From contig JAHDVX010000003.1 in NCBI GenBank assembly GCA_023382455.1, positions 1 through 64,000 of the forward strand: a stretch of 64,000 nt of DNA, read 5' to 3'. Source of the DNA: Flavobacteriales bacterium. GTDB taxonomy: Bacteria; Bacteroidota; Bacteroidia; Flavobacteriales_F; PHOS-HE28. Of this stretch, positions 21,290 through 28,835 are shown in pieces (the stretch's first letter is position 1; each line of letters begins with the position of its first letter). The notes under the pieces were generated by a model that saw only the letters and a list, made by a program, of their open reading frames with translations, searched no databases and was not told where the DNA came from. Position numbers and translations under genes: made by a program.

Positions 21290-22308
21290 TGAAGGGCTGG
21301 TGGTGGAAGTTGCTTTCGGTGCTGCTGCTGCTCTATGTGGTGATCGTCGGCCTGCACACCCCGCTCGGCCCGGCCTTGGTGCATGTCTCCATCGCCAAGA
21401 TCCAGCCCGGGGAGGTGAGCTTGACGGCCACGGGCTACAACACGCACTTCAACCAGGAACCACCGCAAGTTTGGCTGGAGAACGACGGGCAACGGGTATG
21501 CGCCACGGCCGTGAAGCCGCTGTCCGACACGGAGCTGTCGCTCACCTTCACCGTGCCGCAGGGTTTCCGCAACAACCTGACCAGCCTGTGGGCTTGGGAT
21601 GCGGTGGACGGAACCATCGTGCTGCGAGAGGCCTTCTTCACCGAGGGATTGGGCAGCGGGATGGCCCAGGAGAGCTGCGCGGTCAGCGATGCCCCCCGCC
21701 CGGGCTTCTCCTTCCCCAACCGCTCCATCCTGAACGAGACCATCCGGAACCTGTTCTTCCACGTGCCCATGTGGTTCACCATGATGACGCTGATGACCAT
21801 CGCCTTCTGGTATAGCCTGAAGGTGCTGCGCAGCGGTGACCTCGAGGCGGACCGCAGCGCGCTCTCGGCGGTGGACGCGAGCCTGCTCTTCGCGGCCCTG
21901 GGCCTGGTGACCGGCAGCATTTGGGCGCGGGCCACCTGGGGCGACTGGTGGACGAGCGACCCCAAGCTGAACGGTGCCGCGGTGACCGTGCTGATCTACG
22001 GGGCCTACCTGATCCTGCGGGGCTCGGTGCCGGACCCGCACAAACGCGCCCGCCTGGCCGCCATCTACAACATCTTCGCCTATGTGCTGATGTTCGTCTT
22101 CCTGATGGTGCTTCCCCGGCTCACCGATTCGCTGCACCCCGGCAACGGCGGCAACCCGGCCTTCAGCCAGTACGACCTGGACAGCAGCCTGCGCGCGGTG
22201 TTCTACCCTGCCGTGCTGGGCTGGATCCTGTTCGGCGTGTGGGCCTATACCCTGCACCAGCGCGCGGCGCGGCTACAATCCCTTTCCGATGAAGCAAATG
22301 ATCGTTAA
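21289..22308 (+). CDS. ccmC: Cytochrome c biogenesis protein CcmC with periplasmic insertion
   Basis: 339 residues from MKGWWWKLLS. The start is fixed by the ATGA overlap with ccmB. It is an inner-membrane haem-handling protein that delivers haem to CcmE. The conserved core has NETIRNLFFHVPMWFTM (His158), the tryptophan-rich motif WGDWWTSDPKLNG (220-228) and a second conserved His in DSLHPGNGG. Unlike standard CcmC of about 220-250 aa, about 115 residues (26-145) are inserted between the first and second membrane helices. That stretch looks beta-rich (VSLTATGYNTHF, TELSLTFTVPQG) and probably lies in the periplasm. Confidence 0.88.
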   Translation: MKGWWWKLLSVLLLLYVVIVGLHTPLGPALVHVSIAKIQPGEVSLTATGYNTHFNQEPPQVWLENDGQRVCATAVKPLSDTELSLTFTVPQGFRNNLTSLWAWDAVDGTIVLREAFFTEGLGSGMAQESCAVSDAPRPGFSFPNRSILNETIRNLFFHVPMWFTMMTLMTIAFWYSLKVLRSGDLEADRSALSAVDASLLFAALGLVTGSIWARATWGDWWTSDPKLNGAAVTVLIYGAYLILRGSVPDPHKRARLAAIYNIFAYVLMFVFLMVLPRLTDSLHPGNGGNPAFSQYDLDSSLRAVFYPAVLGWILFGVWAYTLHQRAARLQSLSDEANDR

Positions 22309-22513
22309 GTCCCTGATCGCGGTCATCGCCCTGCTGGCCTTGCCCATGCGTACCTTCGCGGCTGCCGGTGCACCGGGCTGGTTGGAGGAGACAATGTTCG
22401 CCTCCGGAAAGATCAACACGGTGGTGATGGTGGTGGCTGCCGTGCTCCTCGGCATCACCGTGTGGATGATCCTGCTGGACAGGCGGATCGGGAGGTTGGA
22501 GAAGAGGAAGTGA
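22289..22513 (+). CDS. ccmD: CcmD-like small membrane protein
   Basis: 74 residues beginning inside the ccmC 3' end (20-nt overlap). It has a signal-like N-terminal hydrophobic segment (IVKSLIAVIALLALP), a short periplasmic stretch, and a second membrane helix (about 42-60, NTVVMVVAAVLLGITVWMIL) followed by a basic tail (DRRIGRLEKRK). Size, topology and place between ccmC and ccmE match the CcmD family, which helps release holo-CcmE from CcmABC. Sequence conservation in this family is low, so position carries much of the call. Confidence 0.78.
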   Translation: MKQMIVKSLIAVIALLALPMRTFAAAGAPGWLEETMFASGKINTVVMVVAAVLLGITVWMILLDRRIGRLEKRK

Positions 22514-22570
22514 GCAGTTGGCAGATTGAATCAGCAAGCCGCGAAGGCAAGCAGAAAACGAGCAGGAAGA

Positions 22571-22966
22571 ATGAGACGCAGCCACATCATCGCCTTGGTG
22601 ATCATCGCCGTTGCGATCGCCGCATTGATCGGCTCGCTGAACGACAGCAGCAGTTATGCCGACCTCAACGAGGCCTTTGACCAACCCGGCCGGGAGTTCC
22701 ATGTGGTGGGCACGTTGGACCGTTCGCAGCCCATCGTCTATGAGCCCAGCATCAACCCGAGCCTGACCACCTTTTCCATGGTGGACCTCAATGGCCGCAA
22801 GTGCAAGGTGAACCTGGCCATGGCCAAGCCCAATGACCTGGAACGTTCTGAGCGCCTGGTACTGATCGGCGAGGCCGATGCCAACGGCGAGTTCCATGCC
22901 AAGGACATGCTGCTGAAGTGCCCCAGCAAGTACAACGAGGAGAACCAGGTGACCGCTGGTCTTTGA
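22571..22966 (+). CDS. ccmE: Cytochrome c maturation protein CcmE, cysteine-type
   Basis: 131 residues from MRRSHIIALV. The upstream in-frame codons to 22526 look non-conserved. CcmE is the periplasmic haem chaperone. It has an N-terminal anchor (5-22) and an OB-fold beta barrel (GREFHVVGTLD, TTFSMVDLNGRKCKV, LVLIGEADANGEFHAKDMLLK). The covalent haem site in E. coli-type CcmE is HxxxY. Here the matching position reads CPSKY, Cys117 with Tyr121, as in the described variant System I in which CcmE uses cysteine and CcmH is absent. The C-terminal tail is short (NEENQVTAGL). Confidence 0.9.
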   Translation: MRRSHIIALVIIAVAIAALIGSLNDSSSYADLNEAFDQPGREFHVVGTLDRSQPIVYEPSINPSLTTFSMVDLNGRKCKVNLAMAKPNDLERSERLVLIGEADANGEFHAKDMLLKCPSKYNEENQVTAGL

Positions 22967-23031
22967 TGCCCGGCCCCCTGTATCCGAACCTCCGGCCCTC
23001 CCTTTTTCAGGCCTCTTGATACCCCATTTCC

Positions 23032-25821
23032 GTGGACAATCCCGTCACATACATCGGTGAACATGCCTGGGCCGGACAGCTCGGCCACTTCCTTACCGTG
23101 CTCTCCTTCACCTGCGCGCTCTTCGCGCTGATCGCCTACACGTTGTACACGCGCACAGGTGAGGCCGGTTGGCGCACCATGGGCCGGATCTTCTTCCGCA
23201 CCCAATCCATCGCCATCCTGGGCATCGTGACCACGCTGTTCGTGATGCTGTTCAACCACTGGTTCGAGTACGACTATGTGTGGAAGCACAGCAACACGGA
23301 GATGCCCTTGCGCTACATCGCCAGTTGCTTCTGGGAGGGCCAGGAGGGGTCCTTCCTGCTCTGGTCGTTCTGGACCATGGTACTGGGGAACCTGCTGATC
23401 CGGTCATCCAGGGAATGGGAAGGGCCCGTGCTGGCGGTGTTCGCCCTGGTCCAGGCATTCCTGGCCACCATGCTGCTCGGCGTGTACGTGTTCGGGGCCA
23501 AGGTGGGCAGCAGCCCCTTCCTGCTGATCCGTGAACTGCCCGAGAACATCGGCCTGCCCTGGACGAAGCTGCCGGACTACCTCAGCGTGGTCCCGCAGTT
23601 CAAGGACGGCCGCGGCCTGAACCCGCTGCTGCAGAATTATTGGATGACCATCCACCCCCCTGTCCTCTTCTTGGGCTTTGCCAGCACGTTGGTGCCCTTC
23701 GCCTACGCCATCGGGGGGCTGTGGACGCGCCGGCTGAAGCAGTGGATGGAACCGGCCCTGCCGTGGACCTTCTTCAGCATTGGGGTCCTGGGCACCGGCA
23801 TCCTGCTAGGCGGCGCCTGGGCCTATGAGGCGTTGAGTTTCGGAGGGTTCTGGGCATGGGACCCCGTGGAGAATTCTTCCCTGGTACCCTGGATCACCTT
23901 GGTGGGCGCCGGGCACCTGATGCTGATCAACAAGCGGAAGGACACCTCGCTCTTCACCACCTTCTTCTTCGCGCTCATCACCTTCCTGCTGGTGCTGTAC
24001 AGCACCTTCCTCACGCGCAGCGGCGTGCTGGGCGATACCAGCGTGCACAGCTTCACGGGCGAGGGCATGATGGCGGGCCTGCTCCTGTTCATGCTCACGT
24101 TCGTGGCCATGTCCGTGGCCGCCCTCAACCAGCACCGCACGGACCGCCTGTTCTACCTGGGCCTGTCGCTGGTGATCCTGGTGCTGGGCACCACGCTGCA
24201 AGTGCAGGTGCCGGCCATCCTGCTGTTCGGCGTGGTCAGCACCGTGATGATGGTGACGGCCTACCGCAAGGGCGGGTTCCATCGCGCGGAGGAAGAAGAA
24301 CTGCTCAGCCGCGAGTTCTGGCTCTTCATCGGCTCTCTGGTGCTGATGCTCAGCGCGGCCCAGATCACCTTCAGCACCTCCATGCCCGTGTTCAACCTGT
24401 TGCTGGCCCCCTTCAAGGGCACCTTCGAAAGCCTGCACGAGGCCACCGGCTGGGGTTGGGCGCACGACCTGGCACAGGCCAAGCTGGCCCCGCCCGTGGA
24501 GGCCAAGGCACACTACAACAAGTGGCAGATCCCCTTCGCCTTCATCGTGTCCATACTGGTGGCCATCGGGCAATACCTGCGCTACAAGAAGACCGACCGG
24601 GCGAAGTTCTTCCGGGAGCTTCGGCTCTCCTTCATCGCGGCCGTGGTGCTCACCGCCCTGTGCGTCTGGTGGCTGGATTACCGCCTGGTGGAGATCAACC
24701 TCATCGCCCTGCTCTTCGCCACCTGGTTCGCCGTGCTGGCCAACCTGTTCTACATCCCGGCGATCCTCAAGGGCCGCTTGGCCAACGCCGGCCCCTCCAT
24801 CGCCCATGCGGGTTTCGCACTGCTGCTGCTGGGGGCATTGATCAGCATGAGCCGCGAGCAGAAGATCAGCCGCAACACCTCCGGGCCGGTGCTGAGCTAC
24901 CTCAACGAGGACTTCAATGATGCGCAGGACATGCTGCTCTACCTGGGCGACACCGTGCCCGTGGGCGAGTTCTACGTGCACTTCCGAGGCAAACACCAGG
25001 AAGGTGTGAACCTGCATTACGACATGGACTACTTCAGCGCCGAGCCCAGCCGCTACCGGGCCGGCGACACGGTGCGCGTGCGCAGCATGCTCTTCGTTGC
25101 CAAGGACGACCACGTCGCCGGCGACCAGTTCCTGCCCGACCAGCCCGCACACTGGACACCGCTGGAGACCTTCAATCGCAGGGAACTATGGCGGGCCAAG
25201 GATTGGAGCGCCACCAGCCCCGGCCCCAAGCAGTTTGCCCTGGCCCCCATGGTGCAGCTCAACCCGCGCTTCGGCAACGTGGCCGAGCCGAGCACCAAGC
25301 ATTGGGTGGAACGCGACCTCTACACGCACATCCGCTATGCCAAACTGGACTCGGCTTCCGACGGATACATGCCGGCGCGCCTCTATGAGAAGAACGTCGG
25401 GGACACCATCGTCACGCCCCTGTGCATGATCGTGCTGGACAGCGTGCGCACCGTGCGCGACAGCGTCACCATCGCGCGGCTGGGCCCCGACTTCACCGTG
25501 TACGTGCTGGACATGCGCGTACGCGACCTTTACGATGAGCACCGCTGGTTCACCGCCAGTTCGGTGGCCATCTACCACAACGGCGAGAACGTGGGCAGCA
25601 AGGGCTTCGAGATCCCGGACCTGGACGTGAAATTCGACCTGGCGTCGGTGAAGGGCAACCAGGTGGGCCTGAACGTAAGCGAGCGCGAGTTCGTGATCAT
25701 GCAAGCGATCATGTTCCCGGGCATCAACATCCTGTGGATTGGTTGCATCCTGATGGCGGCGGGCTCCTTCATGGCCGTGCGCCAGCGCTCGCGGACCCGG
25801 CGGAAGCCGAAAGCCGCCTAG
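23032..25821 (+). CDS. ccmF: Cytochrome c haem lyase subunit CcmF
   Basis: 929 residues with a GTG start (MDNPVTYIGE). It is a polytopic inner-membrane protein that joins haem from CcmE to apocytochromes. Family marks: WEGQEGSFLLW (about 101-111), MTIHPPVLFLGF with a conserved His (about 205-216), the WWD-type haem motif GGFWAWDPVENSS (271-283), and YSTFLTRSGVLGDTSVHSF. It is longer than proteobacterial CcmF (about 650 aa), with an extended periplasmic C-terminal region (about 620-905) before a last membrane helix and a basic tail. It closes the ccm operon, and no ccmG or ccmH follows. Confidence 0.92.
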   Translation: MDNPVTYIGEHAWAGQLGHFLTVLSFTCALFALIAYTLYTRTGEAGWRTMGRIFFRTQSIAILGIVTTLFVMLFNHWFEYDYVWKHSNTEMPLRYIASCFWEGQEGSFLLWSFWTMVLGNLLIRSSREWEGPVLAVFALVQAFLATMLLGVYVFGAKVGSSPFLLIRELPENIGLPWTKLPDYLSVVPQFKDGRGLNPLLQNYWMTIHPPVLFLGFASTLVPFAYAIGGLWTRRLKQWMEPALPWTFFSIGVLGTGILLGGAWAYEALSFGGFWAWDPVENSSLVPWITLVGAGHLMLINKRKDTSLFTTFFFALITFLLVLYSTFLTRSGVLGDTSVHSFTGEGMMAGLLLFMLTFVAMSVAALNQHRTDRLFYLGLSLVILVLGTTLQVQVPAILLFGVVSTVMMVTAYRKGGFHRAEEEELLSREFWLFIGSLVLMLSAAQITFSTSMPVFNLLLAPFKGTFESLHEATGWGWAHDLAQAKLAPPVEAKAHYNKWQIPFAFIVSILVAIGQYLRYKKTDRAKFFRELRLSFIAAVVLTALCVWWLDYRLVEINLIALLFATWFAVLANLFYIPAILKGRLANAGPSIAHAGFALLLLGALISMSREQKISRNTSGPVLSYLNEDFNDAQDMLLYLGDTVPVGEFYVHFRGKHQEGVNLHYDMDYFSAEPSRYRAGDTVRVRSMLFVAKDDHVAGDQFLPDQPAHWTPLETFNRRELWRAKDWSATSPGPKQFALAPMVQLNPRFGNVAEPSTKHWVERDLYTHIRYAKLDSASDGYMPARLYEKNVGDTIVTPLCMIVLDSVRTVRDSVTIARLGPDFTVYVLDMRVRDLYDEHRWFTASSVAIYHNGENVGSKGFEIPDLDVKFDLASVKGNQVGLNVSEREFVIMQAIMFPGINILWIGCILMAAGSFMAVRQRSRTRRKPKAA

Positions 25822-25889
25822 GCCCCGCCCTTCCTACGCCCGGTGCACGTTGCATCGCACCCGGCCGATCCGTGCGATCTTCGCGCACC

Positions 25890-26669
25890 ATGCCCTCCGT
25901 TCTGCTGATCGGAAACGGCCGTCTGGCCTCCCATCTGGGCCATGCCTTGTTGCGGGCCGGCCATCCGGTCGCGGGTGTCGCAGGGCGAAACCTGGGGAAC
26001 GCGGCACGCTTGGCCAATGACCTGGGTTGCCCGGCTTTCAGCCTGGACGGGCCACTGCCTGGCACGGACCTGCGGATGCTGGCCGTGAGCGATGACGCCA
26101 TCGGCGAGGTGGCGGCGCGGCTCCCGGACGACGGTACGCCCTTGGTGCACCTGAGCGGCTCCAAGCCGTTGGATCTCCTGGGCCGTCATGGTCGGCGCGG
26201 AGTGCTTTGGCCCATTCACAGCTTCAGCCCGGGCATCCCGGCGGACTTTTCCGCCATCCCCCTGGTGATCGATGCGGATGACGCGGGCACCTTGGCCCTG
26301 CTGGATTCCTTGGCGAAGCGGCTATCGGCCCGGGTGGAGCACCTGCCCTTCCCGCAACGGCAGCAGCTTCATTTGTGCGCCGTGCTGGCCTCCAACTTCC
26401 CTGTTTTCCTGTTGCGCGAATCGGAGCGGTTGCTGCAACAGCACGGCATCGACCCCGGCTTGGTGCACCCCCTGTGGAAGGCCGCCGCGGAAAAGGCCTT
26501 GCAGGGAGCGGACGGCGCGGTGACCGGCCCGGCCCGCCGGGGCGACCGGGGCACCATGGAGGCCCACCTGCGGCTTCTGGCCAATGAACCCGAACTTCGC
26601 CGCGCTTATGAGGCGATCAGCGACCTGATCCTGCACACCTATCATCCTTCCTCCCGTGGCGACCATTGA
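25890..26669 (+). CDS. Rossmann-like / DUF2520 domain protein
   Basis: 259 residues from MPSVLLIGNGRLASHLG, where an NAD(P)-binding glycine motif (GNGRLASHLG) opens a Rossmann domain (1-115). The C-terminal helical DUF2520 domain (about 125-250) includes QQLHLCAVLASNFPVFLL and a TGPARRGDRGTMEAHL block. The fold resembles prephenate-dehydrogenase and ketopantoate-reductase relatives, but the substrate is unknown. The ATG is preceded by GATCTTCG-CGCACC. It is the first gene of a tight operon with a KdsC-like phosphatase, a UbiA enzyme and Maf, and overlaps the next gene by 14 nt. Confidence 0.88.
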   Translation: MPSVLLIGNGRLASHLGHALLRAGHPVAGVAGRNLGNAARLANDLGCPAFSLDGPLPGTDLRMLAVSDDAIGEVAARLPDDGTPLVHLSGSKPLDLLGRHGRRGVLWPIHSFSPGIPADFSAIPLVIDADDAGTLALLDSLAKRLSARVEHLPFPQRQQLHLCAVLASNFPVFLLRESERLLQQHGIDPGLVHPLWKAAAEKALQGADGAVTGPARRGDRGTMEAHLRLLANEPELRRAYEAISDLILHTYHPSSRGDH

Positions 26670-27186
26670 CAAGACCTACAAGGAGCTCCTGGCCGGTATC
26701 CGCACCTTCCTGTTCGATGTGGACGGCGTTTTCACCACCGGCCATGTGCTGCTGCACCCGGACATGGACCCGGTGCGCACCTTCTACACCCGCGATGCCT
26801 ACGCCGTGCAGCATGCGCTGAAGGAGGGCTTGCGCATCATCGTCATTTCCGGCGGAGTGTCCGACGGGGTGGCCCAAAGCCTGGCACGCCTCGGCGTGAT
26901 GGAGTTCCATTGTTCGGTGGCGGACAAGAACACGAAGCTGGACGAGCTGGTGGCCGGTGGCCTGGACCTGCGGACGGCGGCCTATATGGGTGACGACATC
27001 CCGGACCTGCGCGTGATGCAACGCGTGGGACTGCCCTGCTGCCCCGCCGATGCGGCCGAGGAGGTGAAGGCCATCAGCCGGTACGTCTCGCGCTTCCCGG
27101 GTGGCGGCGGATGCGTGCGCGACCTGCTGGAACAAGCCATGAAGGTGCAGGGCAAATGGCTCACCGAGAAAGCCCACCACTGGTAG
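26656..27186 (+). CDS. HAD-superfamily phosphatase, KdsC-like
   Basis: 176 residues with a GTG start inside the DUF2520 gene. HAD motifs are visible: FLFDVDGVFTTG (nucleophile and acid-base Asp), VISGG (motif II Ser), and YMGDDIPDLRVM (motif IV). There is no cap domain, which fits the C0 subclass that includes 3-deoxy-D-manno-octulosonate 8-phosphate phosphatase of lipopolysaccharide synthesis. Length and motif spacing match KdsC, but related phosphatases of other sugar phosphates cannot be excluded. It ends 1 nt before the prenyltransferase start. Confidence 0.85.
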   Translation: MATIDKTYKELLAGIRTFLFDVDGVFTTGHVLLHPDMDPVRTFYTRDAYAVQHALKEGLRIIVISGGVSDGVAQSLARLGVMEFHCSVADKNTKLDELVAGGLDLRTAAYMGDDIPDLRVMQRVGLPCCPADAAEEVKAISRYVSRFPGGGGCVRDLLEQAMKVQGKWLTEKAHHW

Positions 27187-27187
27187 C

Positions 27188-28219
27188 ATGCTGGCCTTCC
27201 TGCGGCTCACCCGCCCGCTCAACCTCTTGATCATCGTGTTCACCATGGTGGCCATGCGCTACGGCGTGGTGCGCGGCTTCCTGGCGGAAAGCACCACCGA
27301 GCTGCAGGCCTTGGCGCCGGACCCGGCCGTGGCCATCTTCGAGGCGGTGCCGGCCAACACATTCGTACAACCGTTCCCGGCGCTGCTGTTTTGGCTGCTG
27401 GTGCTCAGCACGGTGCTGATCGCTGCGGGCGGCAATGTGATCAACGACTATTTCGACACGCGCATCGACCGGGTGAACAAGCCCGGAGCAGTGATCGTGG
27501 GGCGCAGCGTGAAGAGGCGTGTGGCCATGATGGGTCACGTGGTGCTCACCGCCGCCGGCGTGCTGCTGGGGGCTTTGGTGGCGTGGCGCAGCGGGCGGCT
27601 GGTGCTGGTGCTGATCCCCTTGTTCGCAGCCGGGGCCCTGTGGGCCTACAGCACGCGCCTGAAGCGGACCTTCCTGGTGAGCAACGGGCTGGTGGCCTTG
27701 CTGGTGGCCATGGTGCCGCTCTCCGTGGGCCTGTACGAGATTCCGGCGCTGATGGACCGGTACGGCGGGCGGGCGGAAGGCGTGGCGTTCACCGGTGAGC
27801 CGGTGGAGATCGTCTTCGGGTTCCAGGGCCTTTGGGCGTGGATCCTGGGCTTCTCCCTCTTCGCCTTCCTGACCACGCTGGTACGGGAGATCCAGAAGGA
27901 CATGGCGGACATCCGCGGGGACCGTGAGGACGGTTGCCGCACCATCCCCATCGTAATGGGTATTCCGTGGGCCAAGGCCATTTCGCTCCTGTACCTGGGC
28001 ATTGCCATCGTGGCGCTGTTGCTGGTGCGCGCCAGTTTCCTCACCGACCGCTTCTCCTACTGGTACATCGGCGCGGGCCTGGTGATCCCGCTCCTGCTCT
28101 CGGCCGGGTTCACCTACGGCGCATCCTCGCGGCAGGGCTTCATCACGGCGGGCAACATCCTGAAACTGGCCATGGCCATCGCGGTGGCGTTCGCCTTCTT
28201 CATCCGCCAAACCCTATGA
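27188..28219 (+). CDS. UbiA-family prenyltransferase (GGGP geranylgeranyltransferase-like)
   Basis: 343 residues, polytopic (about eight hydrophobic segments). The first Asp-rich motif NDYFDTRIDRVNKP (86-99) and the second REIQKDMADIRGD (near 237-250) bind the Mg-diphosphate of the prenyl donor. Bacteroidota homologues in this neighbourhood are usually annotated as geranylgeranylglycerol-phosphate geranylgeranyltransferase, an enzyme best known from archaeal ether-lipid synthesis. An acceptor other than GGGP is possible. About 30 residues between the first two helices (ESTTELQALAPDPAVAIFEAVP) are extra-membrane. The stop overlaps the maf start (ATGA). Confidence 0.85.
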   Translation: MLAFLRLTRPLNLLIIVFTMVAMRYGVVRGFLAESTTELQALAPDPAVAIFEAVPANTFVQPFPALLFWLLVLSTVLIAAGGNVINDYFDTRIDRVNKPGAVIVGRSVKRRVAMMGHVVLTAAGVLLGALVAWRSGRLVLVLIPLFAAGALWAYSTRLKRTFLVSNGLVALLVAMVPLSVGLYEIPALMDRYGGRAEGVAFTGEPVEIVFGFQGLWAWILGFSLFAFLTTLVREIQKDMADIRGDREDGCRTIPIVMGIPWAKAISLLYLGIAIVALLLVRASFLTDRFSYWYIGAGLVIPLLLSAGFTYGASSRQGFITAGNILKLAMAIAVAFAFFIRQTL

Positions 28220-28818
28220 GCATCCCTCCGCCGATCCATCCCTGGAGGCTTGTCCTGGCATCCGCCTCTCCCCGCCGCAGACACCTGCTGCACGGCCTCG
28301 ACCTGCCGGTGGAGATCACCCGTGTAGACATCGATGAGACCCCGCCGCCGGGCATGCCGCCCGAGGAGGTGGCAGAGCACCTGGCCCGCATGAAGGCCGG
28401 GGCGTGGACCGGCCAGTTGGCGGAAGACCAGGTCCTGGTGACCGCCGACACCACGGTGATCGTGCAAGGCACCTTGCTCAACAAGCCCGAGGATGCTGAG
28501 GATGCGGCCCGGATGCTCGGCATGCTGGCCGGCCGGGAACACCTGGTGGTCACCGGCGTTTGCCTGCGCACCTCGCGTGAGCTGCGGTCCTTCAGCGATA
28601 CCGCCCGGGTCCGGTTCCGGCCACTCGCCCCGGAGGAGACCGCCTACTATGTGGAACGCTACTCACCGCTGGACAAGGCCGGTGCCTACGGCGTCCAGGA
28701 CTGGATCGGCTACACGGCCGTGGAGCACATCGATGGCAGCTTCTACACGGTGATGGGCCTGCCCTTGCACCGGGTGTATGCCGCCTTGAAGGAGCTTGAT
28801 CCCGCGTTGCGCCGATAA
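28216..28818 (+). CDS. maf: Maf-like nucleoside triphosphate pyrophosphatase
   Basis: 200 residues from MSIPPPIHPW. The longer open frame upstream overlaps the prenyltransferase, and the ATGA junction supports this start. The Maf signature is clear: LVLASASPRRRHLL, DETPPPGMPPEEVAEHLAR, VTADTTVIVQGTLLNKP, and DKAGAYGVQDWIGYTAVEHIDGS near the C terminus. Maf proteins hydrolyse non-canonical or canonical NTPs to monophosphates, with dTTP/UTP-type activity in the YhdE branch. The gene ends the four-gene operon and converges with a secreted-protein gene 17 nt away. Confidence 0.92.
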   Translation: MSIPPPIHPWRLVLASASPRRRHLLHGLDLPVEITRVDIDETPPPGMPPEEVAEHLARMKAGAWTGQLAEDQVLVTADTTVIVQGTLLNKPEDAEDAARMLGMLAGREHLVVTGVCLRTSRELRSFSDTARVRFRPLAPEETAYYVERYSPLDKAGAYGVQDWIGYTAVEHIDGSFYTVMGLPLHRVYAALKELDPALRR

Positions 28819-28835
28819 CCGCACGCCGCCCTCCC

